Shown in pieces: positions 21,201 to 36,792 of a stretch of DNA of 36,792 nt. The stretch is from Ichthyophonus hoferi (taxonomy: Eukaryota; Opisthokonta; Ichthyosporea; Ichthyophonida; Ichthyophonidae): the NCBI GenBank assembly GCA_002751075.1, contig NAOQ01000050.1, positions 146,491 through 183,282 of the forward strand, read 5' to 3'. The notes beneath the pieces are model-generated. The model had not been told where the DNA came from, did not search any database, and saw nothing but the letters and a program-made list of their open reading frames with translations. How positions within the stretch are numbered: position 1 is the first letter of the stretch; each line of letters begins with the position of its first letter. The position numbers were made by a program, and so were the translations under genes.

Positions 21201-24200
21201 TACATTTTTTTTATATAAATGTTTTTATACATCTACCTACTCTCTTCCCTGCTATACCCAATCTTTCGTACTACACTGATCAGGTATTCTATATATATAT
21301 ATATACCCTCTTGTTATCTGCATACACATCTGTATTGCTCATATCTACCTACAAATATACATACACCTACATGAACATGCATTTTTTTTGTACACAAGCA
21401 TGCCTTATTATAATACACCCACACTAACCTAACCGTTTTTCACTGACCACTGGTATATTATTAACAAAACAAAAAAAACCCCCAACACATACACAACATA
21501 TGCGATACACACTGCACCTATACCACATATACATGCACATAACATACACAATACACTCCAAACATGTATCATCCATTACACCCATAACCCCCACAACACT
21601 CAACAGGGTTTCCTAGTGACCGTAATCAAATATCTTTTGATGTTGGTAGAATTGAAGAGAGGGAAGGACAACAAGGCCGTAGTGGCCTCTAACATCATGT
21701 ATATTGTAGGCCAATATCCACGCTTCCTACGGGCCCATTGGAAGTTCCTGAAGACCGTAGTGCACAAACTGTTTGAGTTTATGCACGAGACACACGAGGG
21801 AGTCCAGGATATGGCTTGTGATACCTTTATTAAAATCGCACAAAAATGTCGTCGCCATTTCATTCAGACCCATATGGGTGAGATGATTCCATTTATTGAT
21901 GAGATTCTCGGTCAGATGAATGCGTGAGTATATATGTTTTATATTTTATGTTTTTCTATATAATGTTTCTCTACATTGTGTGCCTTCTTACTAAGTGGTT
22001 TTTTTTTTCATATATATATGGGTATACTATAATACATATCCCATTTATACTATGTTAAATGCCATCTTTTTTCCTCTCCGGTTATATTATGTAATGGTTG
22101 AACTTGTTTGGAAATAGGTATATATATTTCTTAACAAGTTTATGGCCTGATCTGGATTTTTTTATGTTTTATTTTTTGTTCTTTGTAATTGTGTAGTTAA
22201 ATGTATATTAATTATGGAATACATACAAATTAAAATATATTACAGAAATGTTAGTGATAGAAAGAAAAAAACCAAAATTTAAACTGGAAAAATTGATTGA
22301 TTTTAAATCAATATTTTTTGTAGCTTAATTCCGTTATGGTATATATATTAATCTACACAACACTACTATATGCAACCGACAAGACCTTTGTTTGCATTCA
22401 TTTATTTTTGTTTACTTACATTCCAACTGCACTTTGCCTCCTACAGTATTATCTGCGATCTTCTCCCCCAGCAAATCCATACCTTCTACGAGGCCGTGGG
22501 TTACATGATTAGTGCACAAACAGATACGGCTATAAGGGAGAACCTTGTCAACCAGCTGATGACTCTGCCCAATACTTCGTGGGACCAGAATATTTCCATG
22601 GTTACGCAAGACCTTACTACATTCTGCCAAGTACATACAACTGTTTTATCTTTACTTTATTACATTTTCTAACGTTTTCTAAACATTGTTTTTTTGTTAA
22701 TTGAGTACATTTGACCTGTATTATATTATATATTGTATGTAGTATACTCTCTAAATAGAAAGTCTAGATGAAGTATTGTTCGACAATCTGTCTTGGATTG
22801 TGGGGTCAGGCATGGTATAGCGTTGAAGTTTAGGAGAGGGATGAGTGTTAACATTTCATTGTCTTTAATGCTTTATATACATACATACATACATACATAC
22901 ATACCTTGTATAGTTCGGAGTGTTACAATAGATGATAGTAATAACGCTAACAAAGGTAGCTTGTTTATTAGGCAGCATTAGTTTGTTTTACAGGCGTATA
23001 TACATATACATACACATTCTTATTTACTTAGCTTATTTTCTTACATGCTTAGATACATGCTTACTATCAAGCATATTATCATACTATCATGCTTATATAT
23101 ATATATATATATAGTATGTTTTATTGGTAATGATTGCACTAGTTGTCCAATCATATATCATATCAGAAACCGTATTATATTCCATACCAGTTAATTTGTC
23201 AATTCTATTGGATATGGGGTTTAGGATGACGCCAATCGTTAATATCCAATAGAATTTCCAGTAAGATATATAACTGTCTAGGAGGCCTAAGAACAAGAAG
23301 TGATTGCTTGTTGGTTAGTTGTAGTTGTATAGTAGTATAATTGTATAATTCTATAGTAGTATATTAAAACCAGTATGTATCCACACAGGACCCCGAGAGA
23401 GTGAAGCAGGTAATCAATGTGCTCAAGACCAACGTGGCTGCGTGCACAAGCATTGGCCATCCCTTCATTACCCAGATGGGCCGTATCTACATGGATCTGC
23501 TGGGCCTTTACAAGTGCATCTCTGAGGTCATTACACAAATGATTACTGCTCAAGGTATATAGATATATATATGTTTACTAGTCTTTTTTGCATTTTATAG
23601 TATTCCCTGCCCCTGCCCCTCTACCCTTCTATTGCTTGGTATATATTCTAATCACCAATGCATAACATAGTATAATATGGGATACGATAGAATAGGATAC
23701 GATAGGATAGGATAAGGTGCTTTGTATTATAGTATATTATGCTATCTTGTATTATATTATATTATAGCTTTCTCCATTCTATTGCTTCGTATATCTTCTA
23801 ATCACCAATAACCAATCTGTTGCTACTATCTCATACTGTTTAAATCAATCATTTATCGGTACTTTAACATTTTTTCTGGCCACTTTGTTTGCTAATTCTT
23901 CTGTTTTATTCATTAGCTTTTTATATACCTCTATGATTCTATTTGATATTTTATTTATCTCTTCCTATTCCTATTTTCCTTCTATTTACTTATTAAATAC
24001 ATCAAAGCACCCATAGGTGTGTTATGTGTATGTGTATGTGTCAGTTTTAAAGGGATGCTGCTTATTTGTGCCATGTTTTTATTTATATAGACAGGTGTCT
24101 ATGATAATCTACATTTAAATAAAAACAATATATATATATATAATTCAAGTAAAAAGGAACAATACTATCAATAAGTGTAGATATTCAAATTATGTTGTCT

Positions 24201-27200
24201 TTACAAACTAGAGCAGGGCTAATATTTGATTATTAACTTTATAAACTCTATAAACTCTGCCTTCCCCTGACTCTCCTCCTACCATACCCCAACCAGGTCC
24301 TGAGGTAATTAAAACCCATCAACTCAAACAACTTCGTGTGATCAAGAAAGATACACTGAAGCTTATTGACACCTGGTTGAGTCGCACGGATGACCCTACA
24401 CTAGTTATGAATAACTTTGTCAATCCTTTGATGGAAGTAGTTCTTATTGACTATAGAATTAGTGTCCCTCAAGTCAGAGAGACCGAGGTCTTGTCTCTTG
24501 TCACCACCTTGGTTAAACACATGCGGGTAAGTGCTGTTATTATATGTTGTGTTCTGTTGTGTTTTGTTGTATTATGTTATGTTATGTTATCTTGTACTAT
24601 ACCGTGTTGTATTGTCTTATATTATATTGTATTAAAGTATATTACAGTATAGGATGTAGTTCCAGATAACCCTGTTGTGACTCTATAGTGATAATACCAC
24701 ATAGTAAGAGAGAGATAGTTGTATCAAACGGGTTATTATTGCATGCTTTTATATTTTTTACTATTAATTTTTAGCTATAATCTACACTTGAGTAGTGAGG
24801 AAAAGAGGAATATTTAGGTAGAGCGTCATATCTCGTGAATAATCTCCAATCAATTCTCCACGATTAATATTAATCGTTATGTGATTATTTGTATTGACTA
24901 TGAGCTGCAAACTAATGATTTTTAAATGTACCCTTTGAAATATATATATATATTATCAACTTGATGGGTTAATGTTGTACATGTACATGATATGACGTCT
25001 TATGCATATTATGATATATTCTATAATTTTATAGAATATCGTGGTATTGGATGTATTGTATAGTCTGCTCTGACTTTAAACCAATGCATACTACCAGGAG
25101 CACATTGTAGATCAAGTACCCAACATCATGGATGCAGTATTTGAATGTACATTGGAGATGATCAATAAAGATCTTTCAGAGTTCCCCGAGCATCGTACCA
25201 ACTTCTTCAAGATGCTAGAGGCTATAGTCGCTGGAGATTCATTCAGAGGTACGTTACTAATGCGCCTGGATTAAGATGGCCCTGTAATTAATTGATTGAT
25301 TATTATTGCTAGAATCTTAATCTGCTGAGCAGTATGTGTGTATGTGTTTGTATGTCTCTGTCTAGGACGAGTTAAGATAGGAATGAATGGGGCTGAACTA
25401 TCTTGAATTAACTCCCAAAAAATGTTCTTTAGACTATACATAAATGAAGGTATGATTATTTTCATGTTTTACTTGTTTAAAATGTTTAACACGTCTAGTT
25501 GATTGGATGAAAACTCCAGTATCATGTTTTTGTGAGGTGGTGAGAACTAATAAGGAAGATCTGTAGTAGCATAATGACGGTATTTTGATGATGATTGGAT
25601 GAATGCAAGATTGATCATATATTCCAATGAATTTTGAAGTATATAGAAATGAAATAAGGGCTATTGCTACCAAACCATGATTTATAAGGTTGTGACAATA
25701 AAGAGAAGATAGTATATAACTCTCTATTATTGTGTATGTATAGCCATATATAATTATTGCGAAGGTGGGATTAGTTGAGAGATTATGGCATTTCTTAAGC
25801 ACCCTATGAGAAAAAGGTTTATTCAATATGAGATCATAATATGAATGGGTCTATTTCAATGGTTGTGTCAGTGATTTTTATGCAATTACAAGTATCATAC
25901 AGCCTTTAAGTATAGAGTGATAACCTAATATAATGTTGCGTTATGTAAGTTGTATTATATAATACAAGACTGTAAATTGTACCTTTTCCTCATCCTGATT
26001 CCTTCATCAATACTTTTCTTGCCATGGGATATCATCCCTGTGTATATTTTATTACATTTCCTTCCCATGCTAATAACCTTCTAATACATATATATATATA
26101 CTTGCATCACAATATCTGTATCACTCTTTCTTTTCTTTTCTTTTCTCTCCCCAGCGCTCTTTATGATTCCAGAACCAATGTTCGGGCTGGTAATGCAGTC
26201 CATCTATTGGGCCATTAAGCACACAATGAGAAACGTGTCTGAGACAGGCCTGACTATTCTTCAAGAGATGCTTAAGAATATTCTACAGCACGATGCTGCC
26301 AATCTCTTCTACCAGTCATTTTTCATTACTACCTTGGAACAGATCTTTGTCATCTTGGCAGACTCAGCCTACCAGTCAGGTCGGTGCCCAATTGCTTTAT
26401 AATGTATATTCATACATGTCCCCACACTAGAAAGAGGAATAGATTGAATATTTCTATTTATAAAGTATTGTCTTATATATGTATGTGATACACATTCATT
26501 TTTTTTTTCTTTTTTGTGGTTATTATTTGGTAGTTAATACTGGTAGTTGTATGTTCCTATCCTGTGTGTGCATATAGGTTTATATTCTCTATATATTCTT
26601 ACACTTGCTATTTATAAGCATTTGCATATATATACTTTTACTTTTTTTTTCTCTTTATTTCTCCCCCTCTGGTCTCTGTCTATAGTCCAGTTTTACCTCA
26701 GACAACATGCAAATATATACCGTCATACATAGTGTCATCCTCTCATACTTGCATTACATTTATACATACCCATCCGTATTCCTGTACACACATACCTACT
26801 ATCATGCTATCATATATACAGGATTCAAACAATTGTGTGATATCCTGTCGACTATGATCTCATATGTGGAGGAGAATGTCATCCAGACACCTCTAGCTGT
26901 TGATCAACCAGTTGGTACCCCTAACAACATATACGTACGCCAGTATCTGGTCAACCTCCTTACAACAGGCTTCCCTAACCTGCAGGCGTACGTTATTTTC
27001 CTTTACTCTTTGTTTTTCTTTGTCCGCTGTCCTCTCCCCCTCCCCCTCTCACCCTTGCCTTTTCTACCATGTATTCTCAATTCTTTTTTTCTATCATCAG
27101 TATGTATTCCTAATTCTACCATTTATACTCATGTACATTTGATGCCTAGACTGTTTTCAGCTGTTTGGTATTACTTTCTTATCTAAACATAGATTGGTTG

Positions 27201-28198
27201 GTAATAAATTTATAAAATATATTTTATGGTAAAGTTTAAAGCAATATAATGGGTTATAGGACATTAATACATACATACATAATAAGCTAAAGGCTTCTAT
27301 AACTTCCAATCAACCGTGTCAGATTGACGAGCAGTTATCAGGAGCTTTAACGTGTAGATTACCTGACAAGAATTCACAAATATACCCCAGTCTTACTGAT
27401 ATTAGTTTTATTTCCCATCATAATAATAGCACTGGTTAACTTTCCCATGTTGTATATATAAGTAAACACGTAGGTGAATACTATTGTCAGCAAGATGTGG
27501 TGACTAGAGTAGTCCTGAGAGATATCAGGGAGGAGAGCATGCTGTCAAACATGACATGCTAAATATGGTGGACCTTTAAAATGAGAAACCTATAGGGAAA
27601 AATTAGTATACTTTTGTCTTTGATAATTATAGTATAGTTACTACAGATACTATAAGACTATATATACACACACTGATGTGGTGGTTTGTATTTCCTCACT
27701 ACAGGGTGCAGGTTGATACCATAATCGAGCGGATCTTCATGGACTACAAGGATCCTAAGGTGTTCAAGGCCACGTTGAATGATTTCCTTGTTCAGAGCAA
27801 GGTCTGTTATCGCCTTCCTTTCTCTCTTTGTGACTAACTAACTATTTATTCCTTTCGATACATATACTTACATATATATTTCGAATATTTGACTCTATAT
27901 GAGTGTATATAATTAGTTATTCTTGGTAGTGTTATATCTTAATTCTTGAAGTAAATGTTGGACATTGTCGTGGACTAGCATGGACATACATGTGTTATTT
28001 CTCACATTTCACTAAAAACAACGTCTACCCATTTGAGTGTACTGAAATTGGCTTCCGTAGGCTGCTGGTGAGGATGAGGTGGACATGGCAGATGAACGAT
28101 TGGAGTTGGAGCAGGCCAAGGAGGAAAAGGAGAAAGCAAAGCAACATATTCCGGGAATGGTCAATCCTTATGCTGTCGGTGACAGTATGGCTGACTAA
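16296..28198 (+). CDS. XPO1: Exportin-1 (CRM1), nuclear export receptor
   Basis: XPO1 is the Ran-dependent karyopherin that carries leucine-rich NES cargo through nuclear pores. Exons: 16296-16415, 16864-16965, 18020-18199, 18653-18768, 18995-19226, 19375-19614, 20316-20573, 20873-21163, 21607-21923, 22447-22630, 23389-23554, 24297-24526, 25098-25248, 26155-26379, 26822-26987, 27705-27801 and 28061-28198. They sum to 3213 bases, 1070 residues (human 1071), all GT-AG and in phase. Start context ACAATGG is good. The importin-beta N-terminal domain spans about residues 45-112, the exportin-1-like domain about 120-270, and HEAT repeats run to the C-terminal CRM1 domain. The HEAT9 acidic loop ([13 protein letters not shown], about 431-443) and the NES groove region ([32 protein letters not shown]) are intact. 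The residue matching human Cys528, the leptomycin target, is Val527 here (GTA, 21646-21648). The extreme C-terminus (VGDSMAD) differs from the vertebrate end. No competing identification is plausible. Confidence 0.98.
17070..17180 (+). repeat. Pyrimidine-rich tract in XPO1 intron 2
   Basis: A run of more than 100 bases is almost entirely C and T with TCTC and CTTCC motifs. It leaves long open frames of Ser/Leu/Phe/Pro that are artefacts of composition. A similar tract precedes exon 5 at about 18895-18960. Confidence 0.8.
17797..17868. repeat. Compound (CA)n(TA)n(CATA)n microsatellite, XPO1 intron 2
   Basis: A CA array passes directly into a TA array and then an ACAT tetranucleotide array. 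Tracts like this mutate quickly and would be polymorphic. Confidence 0.95.
18201..18350. repeat. (TA)n microsatellite starting at the XPO1 exon 3 donor
   Basis: The TA array begins at the second base of the intron, so the 5' splice site reads CAG followed by GTATATATA. It then degenerates into TATG/TATATG repeats. The donor lacks the usual G at +5. Confidence 0.95.
19822..19994. repeat. Degenerate TTACTATTA-type satellite, XPO1 intron 6
   Basis: Imperfect repeats of TTACTATTATTTA-like units fill about 170 bases, with frequent single-base differences between units. No coding role. Confidence 0.8.
22877..22904. repeat. (CATA)n microsatellite, XPO1 intron 10
   Basis: This is a pure CATA array of about seven units. 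A TA array follows at about 23095-23113 in the same intron. Confidence 0.9.
23201..23256. repeat. 15-base perfect inverted repeat, XPO1 intron 10
   Basis: AATTCTATTGGATAT at 23201-23215 is matched exactly in reverse complement by ATATCCAATAGAATT at 23242-23256, with a 26-base loop. It would fold into a hairpin in the pre-mRNA. It may be the core of a small palindromic transposable element, but I saw no target-site duplication. Confidence 0.85.
23679..23717. repeat. GGATA/CGATA pentanucleotide repeat, XPO1 intron 11
   Basis: Short direct repeats of GGATACGATA and GGATA units occupy about 38 bases inside the intron. Simple-sequence DNA. Confidence 0.8.
24545..24635. repeat. Degenerate TGTTG/TGTTA pentanucleotide repeat, XPO1 intron 12
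   Basis: Starting about 18 bases after the exon 12 donor, TGTTGTGTT units drift into ATGTT and ATTAT units over about 90 bases. Confidence 0.75.
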
Positions 28199-31100
28199 GG
28201 GCCTCGCCCACATTGCCATAGGAATGCATGGATGAATGTATAGGAATAGTCGACTATTGTATCTCTTTTTCACATTTTAGCAACATGAAATGTGTACGTA
28301 AGTCGATAAGAAATTGCACACTCTTTAATGGCATGGATCTGAAGGGGTTATTGATAATATGGTACGTTATGGTTTTTTGGTAAAGATAAAGATTCAAGTG
28401 GGTTAATAAGGGTAAGCTTTTACATACCGTGGGTGTATCTGCCAGTCTTCATAGTCTGACGTATGTATTAATATATTCATACATACATAAAAAAGCGTTT
28501 AATAATCTGGAAATAGAGGAAGGGTTGCTAAACTAAGAGCATGTATTCTTAGCCATTATCTCTTGTGAGATGTTAAATGGGTGTAGACAGGCTTTGAATA
28601 TTGTTTATAGAGTTACAGGTAAGATCGACACCATGCATTCCCTTCTTATTGAAGTATTTTGAGCATTCATATTTAGGAATAGTACATGCACACGGGCTAT
28701 ATTAAACAAGTTTACCAGAAAGAAATTGCCTCTGTATGTATGTTCATTTCCCAAGTTGTTATGTTTTTTCTTTTTCTTTTCGTTGTTGTTTATATGTATA
28801 TGGGTATGAAATTACGCCATAGATTGGTTCTGCTATGGATATGTTTGAATACACATTTTTTTCTGCACTGTGTATTGTATTTGTTATTTTCTTATGCTAA
28901 CAAAACTGGTATCATGTGTGGTTGTGCATTAATATATCATGCGATATTATTACCGTTGTCACCAAGTCCTAAGTATCCATAAAAAAAGATAAGTTAGACT
29001 ATATCTTGCTCTATCAATGATTTGTTTGTTTTTTTTTCCAAGCCAAAAGTTTTTGTACACCATGTGCCCTAATATTGCTTATATTTATATTAATTGATCA
29101 AGTTGTTACTTAATTAATTAGACTTTAATAATTATACTATTCCTGTGCTCCAATTTGTAAGTTTAATGTGATAAACAATAAGTACATAATAGGAAAATGA
29201 ATTTAGAATGTCTAGGAGCACAAGGGCATTAAAAGGCAGTGTCTGGTAGGAAAAAATTGTGTTAATATTGACCAAATACTACAGACTTTAATGGGAGACT
29301 TAAAAACAAGGCTGTCCTTAAAGACAAAGACAATCATCTGAGACTTTTTTTTTCACCTGCTTACTCTATTGATAAGCTGCAATATCATAGGAATATTTAA
29401 GTACTGACTTGGTTTTTCTGAGATGTGTGTGCTTGAATGTAATTATGTGCTATATGCTTACATTTAGACCAAGTAGATTGGAATAGTAGCAGACTGTAAG
29501 TGAAAATCTACTGCACAAACATTGTTGGTCAGTATTAAGTTCAGGTATTATCAATGTTATTTGTACGTATAATCGGCACCGGGAGGTAGTAATCTACGTA
29601 GATTATAAAATAGATCTCATACAATTGAATTTGGACGTTTACCAATGCAACAAATTATAGTATCCAGTATTTCATACAGAGAACTCCTATATTGGCATTA
29701 GACATAGTCTACTGTATAAAACATATCATGTTGCTGTTCTGGACAAGACAAGAATATAGTACTGGATGTAATCAGTAATGTCAATGCTCTAGATTATATA
29801 CTAAATGTGTTTGTCATATAGAATATGTTTTGAGATATACGTACTAGTTAATGAAGCTAAAACATATTTCAATACATTGAGTGCTATATATCCTAGATCA
29901 ATATTATGATAGTCTGTCTCAGTTTGGTAAGAGATTTAAACATGATTATAAGATATCAGGTTCCTTAGGACAATGCTTTAAGTAATTCTATGTATATAAA
30001 AGATATTTACCTTGCTTAAATAAACTGGAGGCCTTTCAGTCCAATATGGCTTTCTCATACTTTCCTAGATTAGTTTATAAAATTTAGATAAAAAATAAAA
30101 ATGAAGACAGAAACTTTTCATACTAGTTGTGGACTCTCCATTGCGCAGTTTATTCTACCTGAAAATATGCATAAACACTTTTTATCATTGTGGAAAAGGG
30201 AAGGGAATTAAATGTCTTCAGTAAAAGTAGAATACTTTCACACTATAGGACACACTTTTGGTAATTTTTTAATTGTGATAATTTGTTTTGGAGCATACAT
30301 AATTACATTAGTATTAAGATGAACTTTGGGTATGGGATCCACTTTTATAAATTTGTATAGTTACACTCAGGTATTTTAAATATCTGCTTGGTAGTATTTT
30401 GAACCTTTTTATTTTAAGCATTTAAGTATTTTTTTGGAGAGCAAACCCCAAGTTTGACAAATATATAGGCTCCTGACTGTTTTCAACTATTATAGTTCTA
30501 TGTAGCTATCAAATGCATTATCTATGATTCCTTCTCTGCTGATTTAGACATCCGAATCTCTAGGGTATAACTACTTCGAGTACATACATCAACGCTATGT
30601 ATATTATAAAACAGACAAGTATAAGTGGTGCTTTATCATCATCACCTTATGTGGATAATTCATATGGCCTACAATTAATAATTATGAGGTAAAATAGATT
30701 TGGATTGTTAGTATGATTAAAATTTGTTCAACACCAAACTAATCTTTTTTATCTTTTATTCCAGTATTTTATCCCGTATTTCATTTATTTTGTCAGTCAC
30801 ATGGTGGTATAAATATGTAAACGTAGATCATTCCACTGCGTCCCATTTATTTATTATTATGCAATTATATTTCAATTACAATAATGTAACTAATAATCAG
30901 CCATGGAGCACTAGAATAACTTCATTTGTAAAAACTTTTCCTAAGCCATATCTATAAAAAAAAAAAAAAAATTGAAATCCCACAACAAAACTTTTTTTTT
31001 TTCCACATAGATTTGTTTTACCTACATGATACATGCTGAAATATGAATTTTAAAATATAGAGTAACAATTGCGTCAGGAACAAATATCTTCCATCAGGTC

Positions 31101-31285
31101 ATTTTCTACTTGGAGCGAAGATTTTCCACCAAGATAATAAATTGCTGTACTATTATATATTTTATTATTTAAGTTAACTATATGTTCTGTTTTATCATTT
31201 ATAAACCTATGGTATAAGAAAAACCAAAAATATCAAGTTTCCATAGAGAATATTAAGCCGACAATTAATTTTAAATAGCCATTTT
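28199..31285. other. XPO1-LIPT2 spacer, no gene resolved
   Basis: The first few hundred bases are probably the XPO1 3' untranslated region; no canonical AATAAA lies close to the stop. The rest is AT-rich with a 14-base palindrome around CTACGTAG at 29591-29604 and a 15-base A run near 30957. Open frames such as 28686-28982 and 30724-30957 are of chance length and hydrophobic composition. Confidence 0.6.
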
Positions 31286-31432
31286 ATGTCTGTAGAGGTC
31301 ACGCCAGATGAGCAAATCTTGAGCAAGTTGGGGAGGCCAATACTAATGTTATGTAGCTTAATTATATCCACTCTAGTTCCTCAGCTAGCTGCTTGTTTTG
31401 TGTATTATACTATTTTAATGCAATGGAAATAG
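31286..31432 (+). CDS. Possible 48-residue single-pass membrane microprotein
   Basis: An ATG-to-TAG frame starts MSVEVTPDEQILSKLGRP and continues into a hydrophobic stretch from about residue 18 to 44 (ILMLCSLIISTLVPQLAACF and onward), ending QWK. This is a charged soluble head followed by one membrane span. Base composition is richer in GC than the flanks. The start context is poor (TTTTATGT). The frame lies 261 bases upstream of the LIPT2 start on the same strand, so it might be an independent small gene, an upstream frame in the LIPT2 leader, or part of an untranslated exon: the out-of-frame CACAG at 31447 precedes a GTAACT donor. The minus strand of the same patch also reads open, so the call is tentative. 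I recognise no family. Confidence 0.3.
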   Translation: MSVEVTPDEQILSKLGRPILMLCSLIISTLVPQLAACFVYYTILMQWK

Positions 31433-31693
31433 CCAAACAAACACAGGTAACTCCTATTCTTACGTATTTGTTCCATTAAACATAGTCCAGAGTTTTAATT
31501 TTTAACAATTTGAGAGGCTAAAGTTTGGAAAGAAAATGCAATAACAGTCAACTAAACATAAGGCTAATAAGTAGCCAATGGTTAAATTATTTCTTTTTTA
31601 TGATAAGACAATAATGTTCATAAAACCTTGTTTTTGTTATATATTTACTTATATATATCTCCAAAACAAATAAAACAATATTATATTTTAACT
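31433..31693. promoter_or_regulatory. LIPT2 upstream region
   Basis: This is AT-rich sequence directly before the LIPT2 ATG. It contains a donor-like CACAG/GTAACT at 31447 that could end a 5' untranslated exon, and a TA-rich run at about 31640-31665. No specific factor site is recognised. Confidence 0.3.
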
Positions 31694-36731
<5,038 letters not shown>

Positions 36732-36758
36732 ACATATATATTCATACAATGAAAGGCC

Positions 36759-36760
<2 letters not shown>

Positions 36761-36792
<32 letters not shown>
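36761..36792. repeat. (TA)n microsatellite at the window edge
   Basis: A pure TA array begins 30 bases after the LIPT2 stop codon and runs to the end of the window. It probably continues beyond, within the LIPT2 3' untranslated region. Confidence 0.95.

Noticed and set aside
22861-22910. Regularly spaced CATA repeats considered as a CRISPR-like array
   Set aside because: The array is a plain tetranucleotide microsatellite without spacers, within an animal gene.
28686-28982. 98-codon plus-strand frame downstream of XPO1
   Set aside because: Strongly hydrophobic composition with no exon-like GC rise and no splice context. Frames of this length are expected by chance in this base composition.
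30940-31010. Poly(A) run near 30957 as the tail of a processed retrocopy or short interspersed element
   Set aside because: No recognisable source gene precedes it and I saw no flanking target-site duplication. Long A and T runs are common throughout the window.

Overview
The window is AT-rich nuclear DNA from an animal. The two largest genes are split by canonical GT-AG introns, mostly 150 to 1400 bases long, and encode proteins very close in length and sequence to their vertebrate counterparts. The base composition and gene density suggest an early-branching invertebrate, perhaps a sponge. That placement is inference, because no species-specific marker is visible.

Layout. (1) 1-1718: simple repeats, no gene seen. 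(2) 1719-2590, minus strand: a four-exon gene for an unrecognised 73-residue protein, including exons of 17 and 33 bases. (3) 2591-2880: a short divergent promoter. (4) 2881-8111, plus: MRG15/MORF4L1, nine exons, 318 residues. (5) 8112-16295: a nominal intergenic region holding a second hidden minus-strand gene at 11081-12839 (four phase-consistent exons, membrane segments, basic and Ser-rich tail). Weaker exon-like patches lie on both sides of it. It also holds a 395-base assembly gap at 15032-15426. (6) 16296-28198, plus: XPO1/CRM1, 17 exons, 1070 residues. (7) 28199-31693: AT-rich spacer with one possible 48-residue membrane microprotein at 31286-31432. (8) 31694-36731, plus: LIPT2, six exons, 250 residues. 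The window ends in a TA microsatellite 30 bases after the LIPT2 stop.

The three recognised genes are housekeeping genes with unrelated jobs: a chromatin reader of H3K36 methylation, the nuclear export receptor, and the mitochondrial octanoyltransferase of lipoate synthesis. Nothing suggests that they work as one pathway. No virus-like element, CRISPR array, rRNA or tRNA was recognised.

Most notable points: XPO1 carries Val where the leptomycin-reactive Cys (human Cys528) normally sits; two minus-strand genes appear only when short exons are joined by hand; the N gap looks like a failed overlap rather than missing sequence; and a duplicated 3' splice-site region lies in LIPT2 intron 2. All exon models come from reading the sequence by eye, without transcript data or database searches.
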